In this document: piece by piece, positions 25,971-35,239 of the stretch | Layout: the number at the start of each line of letters is the position of its first letter | Position numbering within the stretch: the first letter of the stretch is position 1 | Source: Hyphomicrobiaceae bacterium | GTDB lineage: Bacteria; Pseudomonadota; Alphaproteobacteria; Rhizobiales; Hyphomicrobiaceae | DNA length: 64,000 nucleotides | Direction: 5' to 3' | Assembly (NCBI GenBank): GCA_030655135.1 | Contig: JAURWC010000076.1 | Span: 1-64,000 of the forward strand | Notes under the pieces: model-generated | Told to the model about the DNA's origin: nothing | The model's input: only the letters and a program-made list of their open reading frames with translations | Databases searched by the model: none | Made by a program: the position numbers and the translations under genes

Positions 25971-26696
25971 ATGAAGATTATAGTGCTGCAGCATCTGGAC
26001 GTCGAACATCCGGGCATTTTCCGGTCGTTCATGCAGGGCGACGGGCTGACGTGGGACACGGTCGAGGTGGACGCCGGGGAGGCCATTCCCGACCTTGCAC
26101 CGTACGACCTCATGATGGTGATGGGTGGGCCTCAAGATGTCTGGCAAGAGGATGTCTATCCCTGGCTCGTGGCCGAGAAGGCTGCAATTCGCCGCTTCGT
26201 CGTCGACATGGGCCGACCGTACCTGGGTATCTGCCTCGGCCACCAGTTGCTGGCGTGCGCCGTGGGTGGCGAGGTGGCGCCTGGCGTGTCGCCGGAAGTC
26301 GGCGTTCTGGATGTTACGAAGACGGAGGCGGGTAAGCGGGACGAACTACTCGCGGGCGTGGGAGAAACGAAGACGGTTCTGCAGTGGCACGGCGCCGAGG
26401 TGAAATCCTTGCCCCGCGACGCAGCGGTGCTCGCGTCATCACCAGCGTGCGCCATCCAAGCCTTCCGCTTCGGACGTCACGCCTGGGGGTTGCAGTTTCA
26501 CGTTGAGGCTACCAGCACGACGGTGGACGACTGGGCTGCTATCCCAGAGTACGCCAAGGCTCTGGAGAAGGCTCTGGGAACGAGGGCTGTCGAGGGGCTG
26601 CGCGAGGAGGTGGCCAGGCTCATGCCGAGCTTCAATGCCCAGGCCCGCATTATCTATGACAATCTGAAGCGCGTGATGGCAACGGCGGATAGCTAA
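25971..26696 (+). CDS. Class I glutamine amidotransferase-like protein (241 aa)
   Basis: A GATase1 domain of the GuaA-N-like stand-alone type. The nucleophile elbow is YLGICLGHQLLA (Cys near residue 88), the His is in GLQFHVEAT near residue 178, and MVMGGPQDVWQED forms the oxyanion-side loop. Members hydrolyse gamma-glutamyl bonds, for example gamma-glutamyl-amines, but the substrate here is unknown. Proximity to the polyamine region is suggestive only. ATG 25971 has AAGGGA upstream. Confidence 0.85.
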   Translation: MKIIVLQHLDVEHPGIFRSFMQGDGLTWDTVEVDAGEAIPDLAPYDLMMVMGGPQDVWQEDVYPWLVAEKAAIRRFVVDMGRPYLGICLGHQLLACAVGGEVAPGVSPEVGVLDVTKTEAGKRDELLAGVGETKTVLQWHGAEVKSLPRDAAVLASSPACAIQAFRFGRHAWGLQFHVEATSTTVDDWAAIPEYAKALEKALGTRAVEGLREEVARLMPSFNAQARIIYDNLKRVMATADS

Positions 26697-26767
26697 CCTG
26701 CCCAACGGGCGATACGGGTCAACTGGAGGCAAGCCGCGGTCAAGTCGCTTCGCCTGTCCGAAGTTAA

Positions 26768-27784
26768 ATGGGTTCCATGGCACTCACCGAAGTACTCTCC
26801 CACGACCGTCTTATGGACAGGCTGCTGGTCTTGGCGCAACTGGCGGCGAGCCGATACGACTTGCCGGCGGCGGTTCGCGTGCGCCTGATCAATCTTTCCG
26901 AGAACGCGACCTACGTGGTGGAAGATGCCTGCAGCGACCGGCGTTGGGCATTGCGCGTCCACCGTGAGGGTTATCATTCGCGGGCAGGGATCGAGAGCGA
27001 ACTCGCGTGGTCGATCGCCCTGAAGACTGATGGCGCCGCGTTGACGCCGAGCCCGGTAGCTGGTCGTGATGGCGCCTTCATCCAATCGGTTCAAGCGCCC
27101 GGCCTGCCTGCGCCTCGCAATGTCGTGCTGTTTAATTGGGAGGCGGGTGCAGAGCCTGACGCAACAGACGTCGCCGGATACGAAATGCTCGGCGAGACGG
27201 CGGCCCGCATGCACGCACATGTGCGCCAATGGCAGCGGCCGGCCTGGTTCGAGCGGCACACCTGGGACTTTGAATCGAGCCTCGGTGGGACACCGTTGTG
27301 GGGGCCTTGGCGCGCCGGCATGGGCCTGACGCCGGAGATAGAGGCGCTATTTGAACGCACGGTCGAGTTGATCGGCAAGCGGCTGGAGCGGTTCGGCAAA
27401 GCGCCTGACAGGTTCGGCCTCATTCACTGCGATATGCGGCTCGCAAACCTGCTAGTCGATGGGCAGCGGGTGAAGGTGATCGACTTCGACGACTGCGGTT
27501 TCTCGTGGTTTCTCTACGATTGCGCCACCACAGTCTCCTTTTTCGAACACGAGCCGCGCGTGCCGCATTTGATCGACGCTTGGGTGCGTGGTTACAGGCG
27601 TATCGGGACACTGAGTTCTGCGGACGAAGCCGAAATCGGCACATTCGTCATGTTGCGCAGGTTGCTACTGGTGGCTTGGATCGGCTCTCATTGCGAGACC
27701 GATCTCGCCCAATCGATGGGTGAGGACTACACGCGAGGTACGGTGCCGCTGTGCAACGACTACCTGGCTCGGTTTGTGCTGTAG
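26768..27784 (+). CDS. APH/homoserine-kinase-like small-molecule kinase (338 aa)
   Basis: A phosphotransferase of the aminoglycoside phosphotransferase / choline kinase / RdoA fold. The catalytic loop LIHCDMRLANLLV (Asp general base and Asn metal ligand) is near residue 220 and the metal DFD in KVIDFDDCG near 243. Family members phosphorylate hydroxyl groups of small amines and amino acids, such as hydroxylysine, homoserine, choline and aminopropanol. A phospho-lyase-like enzyme is encoded 7 kb away (35240-36592). The pairing kinase-then-phospho-lyase is known for hydroxylysine and aminopropanol, so a similar role is inferred here. It is not in the same operon. Confidence 0.8.
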   Translation: MGSMALTEVLSHDRLMDRLLVLAQLAASRYDLPAAVRVRLINLSENATYVVEDACSDRRWALRVHREGYHSRAGIESELAWSIALKTDGAALTPSPVAGRDGAFIQSVQAPGLPAPRNVVLFNWEAGAEPDATDVAGYEMLGETAARMHAHVRQWQRPAWFERHTWDFESSLGGTPLWGPWRAGMGLTPEIEALFERTVELIGKRLERFGKAPDRFGLIHCDMRLANLLVDGQRVKVIDFDDCGFSWFLYDCATTVSFFEHEPRVPHLIDAWVRGYRRIGTLSSADEAEIGTFVMLRRLLLVAWIGSHCETDLAQSMGEDYTRGTVPLCNDYLARFVL

Positions 27785-27880
27785 GCCAGCTTGGGTTAAC
27801 CGCACAATCGACAGTGCTTGACCGGTTTGACGCTTCTGTTAGCCTTTTGGGCTGCAACACGAACCGGTAACGGCCACTCT

Positions 27881-28957
27881 ATGGTGGGAAGCCCTGCCCA
27901 GCTTCTGGCATCGAACGCGGCCGCAAAGCGCCCGCTCGATCCCTCCGTTCTAGCTGCGGCCGCAACGGGCGTCGTCGATTGCATCGAGCGCAACAGGGGC
28001 GACGTCGATCGCATTTTCGGACACGCGGGGCTGGCGCCGGAGATGGCCGGCTCGCCGACGTTACAGCTCAGCCTTGCCTCGTATTGCCAGCTGTTTGAGC
28101 AATGTTCGCGGCTGACGCGGAACGACAACTTCGGCCTGTGGTTCGGCAATCAGTTCAATCCGCGCGATCTCGGCCTGTGGGGCTATGCGGTGATCTCCGG
28201 GCATACGCTTGGCGCGGCGCTCTCCACGATGGTGGAGCTGTTTCCGCTGCATCAGCAGTCGTCATCCATGCGGCTGGGGCAAGGTGCGGACGGCTTGTCG
28301 AAGCTGGAGTATCGCATCGAAGCGCCCGAGATCATCGAGCGGCGGCAGGATGCGGAACTGTCGCTCGGCATGTTTCTGAACGTCATGCGCGAATGCCTCG
28401 GATCCACCTGGTCGCCGGAAGAAGTGCATTTCGAACACCCCCGGCCCGAGGGCTGGCGCGAACATGAACGCGCGTTCGGGGCGCCGGTATTTTTCTCGCA
28501 GCCGACCAACGCGCTGCTGTTAAAGCCGGAGTTACTGGCCGCGCCGATGCCGGGGCGCGATGCCCGGCTCATGACCGCCATGCGGCAATGCCTGGAACGC
28601 CTGTCGGAGCGCACGGATCTCCGCGTCAGCGTGGCCGATCGCGTGCGTGTCGTGGTGCGCGCGCGGCTTCCGGAGGGGTTTCCGGCGCTCGATGACGTGG
28701 CGGCCGAGGTACGGCTGCCGATCGGCGTGATTCAGCGCGAGCTGCATCGTGACGGGCTGAGCTACCGCACGCTCGTCGAGTCCACCCGGAGGGATCTGGC
28801 GCTCTCGTACGTGCGCCAGCACCAGCTGCCGTTCTCGGAGATCGCGTTCCTGCTGGGCTATTCCGAACTGTCCGCATTCAGCCGTGCCGTGCAGCGCTGG
28901 ACGGGCATGTCGCCGCGCTCGCTGCGCAAAGAGCTGGCAAATTCGGGCAGGGCGTAG
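27881..28957 (+). CDS. AraC-family regulator with Arabinose_bd-type sensor domain (358 aa)
   Basis: An N-terminal effector domain of the OruR/ArgR-like AraC group (residues about 20-210; SYCQLFEQCSRLTRNDNFGLWFG) is followed by a C-terminal double HTH (PFSEIAFLLGYSELSAFSRAVQRWTGMSPRSLRKEL). It lies at the edge of the diol dehydratase island and is convergent with the SDR gene at 28983. It is the only regulator inside this island and so a candidate activator. ATG 27881 was chosen over the upstream start at 27818. Confidence 0.85.
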   Translation: MVGSPAQLLASNAAAKRPLDPSVLAAAATGVVDCIERNRGDVDRIFGHAGLAPEMAGSPTLQLSLASYCQLFEQCSRLTRNDNFGLWFGNQFNPRDLGLWGYAVISGHTLGAALSTMVELFPLHQQSSSMRLGQGADGLSKLEYRIEAPEIIERRQDAELSLGMFLNVMRECLGSTWSPEEVHFEHPRPEGWREHERAFGAPVFFSQPTNALLLKPELLAAPMPGRDARLMTAMRQCLERLSERTDLRVSVADRVRVVVRARLPEGFPALDDVAAEVRLPIGVIQRELHRDGLSYRTLVESTRRDLALSYVRQHQLPFSEIAFLLGYSELSAFSRAVQRWTGMSPRSLRKELANSGRA

Positions 28958-28982
28958 GCGCCCCGCCCGCTCAATCGATCAA

Positions 28983-29759
28983 TCAGTCCTTCAGCGCATC
29001 CAGGCTCTCCGGCAGGATCTGTCCGCCGTCGACGATGATGGTCTGGCCGGTGATGTAGGCGGCTTCCTTCGAGGCCAGGAATAATGCGGCGTATCCGATG
29101 TCCTCGACCGTGCCGAGCTTCTTCAAGGGCACCGAGGCTGCCATAGATTTGCAATAGTCCTCACCCAAGTCGATGAGCCCTTCCGTGAGGACGTTGCCGG
29201 GCAGAACGGCGTTGACGGTGATGCCGTACTTGGCGAGTTCGATGCATGCGGTGCGCATGAAGCCGAGCTGTCCGGCTTTGCTGGCGCCGTAGTGGGTCCA
29301 GCCGGGAAAGCCTGTCACGGGGCCGGTGATCGACGATGTGATGACGACGCGGCCCTGGTTGGACTTCTTCAGATACGGCAGGCAGCCCTTGATCGAAAGG
29401 AACGTGCCTTTCAGGTTGGTTGCCATGACGTGATCCCACTCTTCCACGGAGAGGTCTTCGATCTTGGCCTGCGGGAAGATGCCGGCGTTCGAGCACAGGA
29501 CGTCGATGCCGCCGAACTCAGCTGCAACGGCGGTGGCAAGCGCCTCGACGTCCTCCTGCAGGCTGACGTCTGCGGCGAAGCCTTTGGCGGTGCCACCGCC
29601 GCCAGTCAATATGGCTGCCGTGGCCTCAGCTTCGCCCAGGTTGCGCGAGACGACAGCAACCTTGGCGCCGCCGCGGGCGAAAACCTGCGCGATACCCTTG
29701 CCGATGCCTTTGCTAGCGCCCGTGACGATCACGGTGCGGCCTGCGAGCGATGTCAGCAT
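28983..29759 (-). CDS. Short-chain dehydrogenase/reductase (258 aa)
   Basis: A classical SDR. The NAD(P) motif is TGASKGIGKGIAQ (residues 12-24), the structural NAG is in LCSNAGIF, and the catalytic Ser is in TSSIT with Tyr and Lys in HYGASKAGQLG. Substrate unknown; the genes around it suggest a short alcohol, diol or aldehyde. The start at 29759 has AAAGGGAG upstream. It is 96 bp downstream of the permease gene and probably in the same transcript. Confidence 0.88.
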   Translation of the reverse strand: MLTSLAGRTVIVTGASKGIGKGIAQVFARGGAKVAVVSRNLGEAEATAAILTGGGGTAKGFAADVSLQEDVEALATAVAAEFGGIDVLCSNAGIFPQAKIEDLSVEEWDHVMATNLKGTFLSIKGCLPYLKKSNQGRVVITSSITGPVTGFPGWTHYGASKAGQLGFMRTACIELAKYGITVNAVLPGNVLTEGLIDLGEDYCKSMAASVPLKKLGTVEDIGYAALFLASKEAAYITGQTIIVDGGQILPESLDALKD

Positions 29760-29855
29760 CAAGATCTCCCTTTGCGTTTCGATTAGAACGAAGACGGGCG
29801 ACACATCGGATGCGCCGCCCGTCGATTGCGTAAATTGGCCCGGCGCTTGGCCGGC

Positions 29856-31403
29856 TTAGTCGTTGAAGACCATGCGGCCGATGCGGGCGTAGACGTTCGG
29901 CGAGACGATGCGGAGAACCACGCCCCAGATGAAGCCGATGACGATAATGGCCAACGCGATCCACGGGATGTTGCTGCCGAAGCTGCCGCTGCCCCCGAAT
30001 GTCGCCAGGTTCTGGACCAGGAGGTACACGAGGTACACCTGGGCGACGAAGGCGATGACCGGCGCGATGACGGTAGAGAGGACACCGGCGTCGTCGCTGG
30101 GGTTGGCGCGGAAGTAGGCGATGATGGCGAGCGAGACCACGGCCTGCAAGATCAGCAGGAGCATGGTGCCGAGGATAGCCAGCATCGTGTAGATGGCGAC
30201 GTAGGCCTGGGCGTTCGGATCATCGGTGCCGAGGAAGTAGGCGAAGAGCGAGATCCAGATCACGGCCAGCAGCGATTGCGTGAAGGAGGCAATGTGCGGG
30301 CTCTTGAACGCGTGGTGCGTGCGCGACAGGGCGTGGGGCAGCACGCCTTCACGGGCAAGCGAGTACATGTAGCGGGCGGCCGTGTTGTGGAATGCCATGC
30401 CGCATGCGAACGAGCTGGTAAGAATGAGCGCGCCCATCAAGTCCGACGCCCAGGGGCCGACAAATTGCGACAGCGGAGCCAGGAAGAAGTTGCTGGAGTC
30501 CTTCGTCGCTTTGGCGAGCATGTCACCTTCCGTCGGGTAAGCCGAGACGGCGCACCAGCTCGTAAAGATGTAGAACAGGCCCAGGCCGATCACCGAGATG
30601 TAGAGCGACAGCGGGATGATGCGCTTGGGGTCTTTCGACTCCTCGGCATAGTTCGGAGCCATTTCGAAGCCGACCCACGACCAGAAGGCCATGAAGATGC
30701 CGACTGCAGCGGCACCGGCTGCAATTTCCACGTCGCCGACCTTCTGCTCCGCAACGGGCGTGAGCACAGCGAGAATGTTGAACGATTCTGTCTGGAAGTT
30801 GGTGCCGGTGGCTGCCGTGATGACGCCAAAGTCGAAGATCGACAGGATGATGACTTCCAGAATGAGGGCGATGCCGAGAATGGCGGCCGACACCTGCACG
30901 TCGCGATAGCTGAGGACGGCGCAGAGCGCTGCCGCACCCAGCGCGAACCAGAGCCATCCCACGTCGACGCCGAAGTGGGTCTTGACGAAGGCGTTGCCGA
31001 AGAAAGCGAAGAGGCCGTAAAGCGAGGCCTCGAAGACACTGTAGGACGCGAGCGAGGCCAAGCCGGCGGACATGCCGGCTTCGCGGCCCAGGCCCTGGCT
31101 GATGAAGGAATAGAAGCCACCGACGGCGGAAACCTTGCGGGCCATCGCTGCGTAGCCGACGGAGAAGATCGTCAACACGATCGTGGCCAGGAGAAAGGCT
31201 GCCGGAACGTATATGCCGTTGCCGAAGCCAGCCGCGAACGGCACGTTGCCGAGCATGGCCGATTCAGGCGCCGCGCCGGTGACGGTAAGAAACAGCACGC
31301 CGATCAGGCCGACGGCCCCGCCGTGCAGCTTGTTGGCGCCAGCCTCGCGGTTGACGTCGAACTGTTCGGGCGCCGCGGCGCCGCTGGATACATTCTGGGT
31401 CAC
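29856..31403 (-). CDS. APC-superfamily amino acid/amine permease (515 aa)
   Basis: About twelve hydrophobic spans. The first carries GLIGVLFLTVTGAAPESAMLGN, the unwound helix region of APC transporters. The protein most resembles amino acid/ethanolamine-type permeases. The start is GTG at 31403, reading VTQNVSSG and preceded by GGAAGGG; the listed frame upstream is unrelated. It sits between the diol dehydratase genes and an SDR gene on the same strand, so it is the likely substrate importer of the island. Confidence 0.82.
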   Translation of the reverse strand: MTQNVSSGAAAPEQFDVNREAGANKLHGGAVGLIGVLFLTVTGAAPESAMLGNVPFAAGFGNGIYVPAAFLLATIVLTIFSVGYAAMARKVSAVGGFYSFISQGLGREAGMSAGLASLASYSVFEASLYGLFAFFGNAFVKTHFGVDVGWLWFALGAAALCAVLSYRDVQVSAAILGIALILEVIILSIFDFGVITAATGTNFQTESFNILAVLTPVAEQKVGDVEIAAGAAAVGIFMAFWSWVGFEMAPNYAEESKDPKRIIPLSLYISVIGLGLFYIFTSWCAVSAYPTEGDMLAKATKDSSNFFLAPLSQFVGPWASDLMGALILTSSFACGMAFHNTAARYMYSLAREGVLPHALSRTHHAFKSPHIASFTQSLLAVIWISLFAYFLGTDDPNAQAYVAIYTMLAILGTMLLLILQAVVSLAIIAYFRANPSDDAGVLSTVIAPVIAFVAQVYLVYLLVQNLATFGGSGSFGSNIPWIALAIIVIGFIWGVVLRIVSPNVYARIGRMVFND

Positions 31404-31593
31404 GATATTTCCCTTCCCCCAAAGCCCCTGAAGCAGCGAGCATTCGTCCGCCGACCGCGTACCCGGATGCCAGCCTCTATTCATCTGCATGGCGCAGCGG
31501 CCGCATGCTAGGCGACCTCTAAGCCTACGAGAAATACATCTTCTGCATAGGCAGTGGTTGACCGGCAAGTAGCAGAATTTGACCCCTGATCGC

Positions 31594-32289
31594 CTATTGC
31601 GACGCCATTAGATGCTTAATGTCTGAGCTACCCATGACATGGCAGTAGATCATGTTCATGATTTCAAGCTCCCTGCGGTGAAGTTCAGCGGAGCCGGCGG
31701 CGCAACAGTCTTCAGCCACGACGACTGCGAAGCTCTCGTCGGCCAGGCTGCGGACTGTCGAGGAGACGCACTGGTCCGTAAAAATCCCGCAGCAGATCAC
31801 GGTCTTGATGCCGAGGTTGGTGAGGATCAGGCGCAGGTTGGTGCCCGTCAGCGCGCTGTCGGTCGTCTTGGTGACCACGATTTCGTCGCCCTGCGGCTGC
31901 AGAGCGGCGATCAGCTGGGAAGGCGCCTCGTTCTTGGGCAAGAGCAGGTTGTTCCAGCCCGGCATTTTCTGCGACAGCGAGCGGTCACGGCCGTCCTTGG
32001 TATGACACGCGATACGCGCGAACAGGCACTCGATGCCCTTGTCGCGGCACAGCTGAAGCAACTCCTTCGTGCGCGGGATGACGGTCTCGTGCATGCGATC
32101 ATGGAACGGTGTCCAAGCGTCGTAGCGGCGTTGCTCGTCCGCTGGCAGAGCTGCGCGATCGGGGCGTTCCAGGTAGGTGTTCTGGACGTCGATGATGAGA
32201 AGGGCCGTCGTGGAGGGCGTCAGATCCGGGTCGGCAGGTTCGGGCGCGCCGTCGTAGTAGATCGAACGGAAGGACGTCTTCCAGGTCAT
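31594..32289 (-). CDS. Isochorismatase-fold cysteine hydrolase (231 aa)
   Basis: The catalytic triad can be read: Asp in LLIIDVQNTY, Lys in VVTKTTDSAL and Cys in GIFTDQCVSSTVRSL. Enzymes of this fold cleave amides or ureido bonds (nicotinamidase, N-carbamoylsarcosine amidase, ureidoacrylate hydrolase). The gene starts 9 bp after the diol dehydratase small-subunit gene, so it is co-transcribed. Its substrate in this pathway is not obvious; release of an amine or acid from an amide precursor is one idea. Confidence 0.85.
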   Translation of the reverse strand: MTWKTSFRSIYYDGAPEPADPDLTPSTTALLIIDVQNTYLERPDRAALPADEQRRYDAWTPFHDRMHETVIPRTKELLQLCRDKGIECLFARIACHTKDGRDRSLSQKMPGWNNLLLPKNEAPSQLIAALQPQGDEIVVTKTTDSALTGTNLRLILTNLGIKTVICCGIFTDQCVSSTVRSLADESFAVVVAEDCCAAGSAELHRRELEIMNMIYCHVMGSSDIKHLMASQ

Positions 32290-32298
32290 GATGTCTCC

Positions 32299-32733
32299 TC
32301 AGAAGCGGCGTTTGAACAGGCCGCGCCGGGTGTACACTTCGGCCGCCTCGGTGACGAATTCGGCCATCCTGGGGGCGGAGTATGCCTGGCGCAACTCTGT
32401 GGCGACGGCCAGCAACTCTTCGGCAGACGCCGCCCGCCCAGGTCGCAACAGCTCGTACATGCGCATGATCGCAGCCTCAGGCACATTCACCAGTTCGGCG
32501 GCGCGCTCAAAGTTTTGCGCCAGCGTCGCCCGGCCGGTTGCGCGCGCGATATCCGCCTGCTGGCGCAAAGCCGTATCGGTGATGCTGAGATCTTCCAGCG
32601 TCACGCTGCCGTCGATCACCGATGCCAGCGTGATGTCGTCGAGGCTCTTGCCGCGGCGGCCGCGAACCATGTCGGGCCGCTTTTCGGCCAGCGGATAGTC
32701 CGCGGCAGTCAGCTTGTCGTTGGCGCCGGTCAT
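32299..32733 (-). CDS. pduE: B12-dependent diol/glycerol dehydratase small subunit (144 aa)
   Basis: Matches the PduE/DhaB3 family. The YPLAEKRPDMVRGRRGKSLDDITLA start is typical, and IARATGRATLAQNFERAAELVNVPE and MYELLRPGRA follow in the expected order. Length is close to 130-170 aa for the family. The start overlaps the large/medium fusion gene by 4 bp (32730-32733), indicating coupled production of subunits. Confidence 0.92.
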   Translation of the reverse strand: MTGANDKLTAADYPLAEKRPDMVRGRRGKSLDDITLASVIDGSVTLEDLSITDTALRQQADIARATGRATLAQNFERAAELVNVPEAAIMRMYELLRPGRAASAEELLAVATELRQAYSAPRMAEFVTEAAEVYTRRGLFKRRF

Positions 32734-35012
32734 CGTTTGGTCTCCAGGAAGGCCAGTTCGAGTTCTTCAGGCTCCTGCGCCTCGCCAGCCATCTCTGTCT
32801 CGATGGCGTAGATGAGGGAAACGCGGGCGTGGTAGCGCGAGCCCATGGCTTCGCCGCGGGTGGGCACCACGACTTGCTCGGGCAGCTCGCCACGGACGTA
32901 GGCGGCGGCGTTCGCACCCATGCGGCGATAGTGTTCGAGCTTCGTGATCGGGGCGTTGGAGAACAGTTCCAGGTTGTTATGCGGCAGCCGGTCCTTCTGG
33001 TGGATGACGGCGGTGCCTTTCGCCTGGATGCCGATACCGACGCCCGACCCGGATAGCATCGCGGCGCTGAGCCCAAGGAAAGACGTATCGGCCGTGTGGC
33101 GCAGGCGGACGACGCGGGCCTTGCAGCCGCCGCTTTCGATGCCATCGACCAGTTCCCGCATCACGGCCGAAAGCGGATGGCCGGCCACGGTGCGAAACAG
33201 CTTGAGGCCGAAGGCCGGGCTGACGCCGATGACGACCTCCTGGCGATCGTTGCCAGCCGTGGCCGTGCCCTTCAGGCGGTAGCTGATGCGTTTCACCTCT
33301 CCGGCCCGATGTAGCGACTCCTCGCGCAGCACCTCCTCGCGCGTCAGCACATCGCGGATGGCGACGATCTCTTCGCGGCGTTGCGCATCAAGGCGATAGC
33401 CGGTGCCGGGGCCGAGGTAATCGTTCTCGTCATTGATGGCGCTTAAGACCTTGCCCTGGCGGACAAGGGCGGAGGTCTGCAGGTAGTCGCCTGAGACGCG
33501 CAGGCGGACGAGTTGCAGCAGATGGCCTGCTTCCTCGACGAAGCCGCGCGCGTGCAGCGCCTTGATCACGTCGACAACGGTAATCCCGCGTTCCAGGATG
33601 GCTTCGCTGATGATCGTGGCGTCGCGCGGAAGGTAACTGCGTGTTTCATCCGAACCCGACGCGGTGACGACGCTGCTTTTCATTTCCGCCGTGGGGCTGC
33701 CGAGGTCCAGCTCTTCCAGGACCGCGCCGAGCGCCTCCACCGCGCGTGTGCGCAGATCGAGGATCTGCTGCTCGCCGACGGGTGTCAGGCCGCCGTCAGC
33801 CTCGAAATCGCGCTGCAGCACGAGGTAGTCTTCGAGTTCTTCGCCATTCAGCAACGAGGCATTGAAGGAGTTGTCGTACTTCAGGATCGAGCCGAAGCCC
33901 GAACAGATGAGGTCGGAGCCCGCCAGCAGGTAAGGCAGGATTTTGGCCCCGACGCGGATCTCGGATTCGGTTGCGCGTGCGTCGTTGCCCGAGGCGCATT
34001 CCAGGTCCAGCCAGACAGCGATCAGGTTCTCCGCCATCAGCTCGCGCATGCCGCCGGGAACGGTGCAGGTGACAGGCGCGCCGTCGATGCCGCCGTTCTG
34101 GGTGCCCTGCACGCCCATGGCGCGCTGCAGGCACAGGCAACGGGCTTCCAGATACAGCATCGACTTTTTCTCGTGGAAGCCCATGAGCAGCTCGGAGCCC
34201 GCGCCGGACGTGCAGCGCATCTTGATGCCGCGTGAGGCGTAGGCAGCGGCCAGGAAGGCCTTCGACCAAGGCGTGTCGTCGCCGTCGATGAAGCTTTTCT
34301 CGGTGCCGTAGACGGACACCGTTTCCGCATATGATGTGAAGCCGGCCATGCCGATCTTCAGCTCTTCGGCCTCCTCGCTGGAGCATTGGAATAGCGTGCC
34401 CCAGCGGCCGACGGACGCGCCCACCGCGCAGGCGACGGCGTTGGACCAGGCATTGCGCGCCACACGCATCGTGGTTTCGATCTCGTCGAAGCCCAGCGCG
34501 ACGGCCGTCGCCGCATCCGCCGCCATCTGCAGCGGATCATCCTTGGCGTTGGTGACGTGCGCCTGATTGCCGGGCGTGCGCCGTGCCCGCATCTTGCTGT
34601 AGGCAAACGCGATTTCCAACGAAGACAGACGCGCCACGACGTCTGCCAGCTTGGCCGGAGTCATGCCGCGGGCCAGCCGCACAAGATCGCCACGCGGCAC
34701 GTGCATATCGACGAGCATGCGGGCGACTTGTAGCGATGGCATGGCCATCGCTTCCGGCGCGATCTCGTGGTCGATATGGTAGTTGGCGATGAAGGTGTCG
34801 ATCATGTCGAAGTCGCGCGCCGCCACGCCGTCCATCGACGCGACGGCGCCGGCGCTCAGTTCGACGGCCGGTTTGGGATCGTGCGGGCTGGAAAATGCTG
34901 CGAAGCCGTTCTCGGGATCCTCGGCAGCGAATTTGTCCAGCCGCAGGGCGCGCTCGTCCCAATCGGAGAACCGCTTCCAGCGATTGGCTGTGCCTACCGG
35001 CTCTTGCGTCAT
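32730..35012 (-). CDS. pduCD: B12-dependent diol dehydratase, large and medium subunits fused (760 aa)
   Basis: Residues 1 to about 555 match the large subunit (RARRTPGNQAHVTNAKDDP with the active-site His, FDEIETT, VYGTEKSFIDGDDTPWSKAFLA, GVQGTQNGG, LDLECASGND with the essential Asp, DGGLTPV). Residues from about 590 match the medium subunit (VVIGVSPAFG, SGSGVGIGIQAKGTAVIHQKD, NLELFSNAP). In enteric bacteria these are separate proteins of about 554 and 224 aa. The segment after TQNG reads GIDGAPVTCTVPGG and differs from the SVSCIG-type loop I recall from PduC, hinting at another substrate. The enzyme turns a vicinal diol into an aldehyde using adenosylcobalamin. No reactivase gene is in the window. 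Confidence 0.9.
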   Translation of the reverse strand: MTQEPVGTANRWKRFSDWDERALRLDKFAAEDPENGFAAFSSPHDPKPAVELSAGAVASMDGVAARDFDMIDTFIANYHIDHEIAPEAMAMPSLQVARMLVDMHVPRGDLVRLARGMTPAKLADVVARLSSLEIAFAYSKMRARRTPGNQAHVTNAKDDPLQMAADAATAVALGFDEIETTMRVARNAWSNAVACAVGASVGRWGTLFQCSSEEAEELKIGMAGFTSYAETVSVYGTEKSFIDGDDTPWSKAFLAAAYASRGIKMRCTSGAGSELLMGFHEKKSMLYLEARCLCLQRAMGVQGTQNGGIDGAPVTCTVPGGMRELMAENLIAVWLDLECASGNDARATESEIRVGAKILPYLLAGSDLICSGFGSILKYDNSFNASLLNGEELEDYLVLQRDFEADGGLTPVGEQQILDLRTRAVEALGAVLEELDLGSPTAEMKSSVVTASGSDETRSYLPRDATIISEAILERGITVVDVIKALHARGFVEEAGHLLQLVRLRVSGDYLQTSALVRQGKVLSAINDENDYLGPGTGYRLDAQRREEIVAIRDVLTREEVLREESLHRAGEVKRISYRLKGTATAGNDRQEVVIGVSPAFGLKLFRTVAGHPLSAVMRELVDGIESGGCKARVVRLRHTADTSFLGLSAAMLSGSGVGIGIQAKGTAVIHQKDRLPHNNLELFSNAPITKLEHYRRMGANAAAYVRGELPEQVVVPTRGEAMGSRYHARVSLIYAIETEMAGEAQEPEELELAFLETKR

Positions 35013-35239
35013 GCTGTATCCTGCTGCGGTGGTGAGGTTGGCCGCAATCTATAGTACGGTCACGTCCATTCCGGGTTGTCCGGCAATGACCGCAATTTGA
35101 CAGCACTGCCAGGGAGCGAACCGGACATCATCCGTGAGGGTCGGTCAAGTCGATCGCTCGGCCGTTGCACTAGACTGTTCGCAGACCGGCGGGCCGTGAT
35201 TGGCCCATCAAAGGGCCGAGTACGCGGCCCGGAGCAGCG

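Noticed and set aside
35013-35239. Cobalamin riboswitch upstream of the diol dehydratase genes
   Set aside because: I looked for the conserved B12-box pattern and saw no convincing match on the minus strand.
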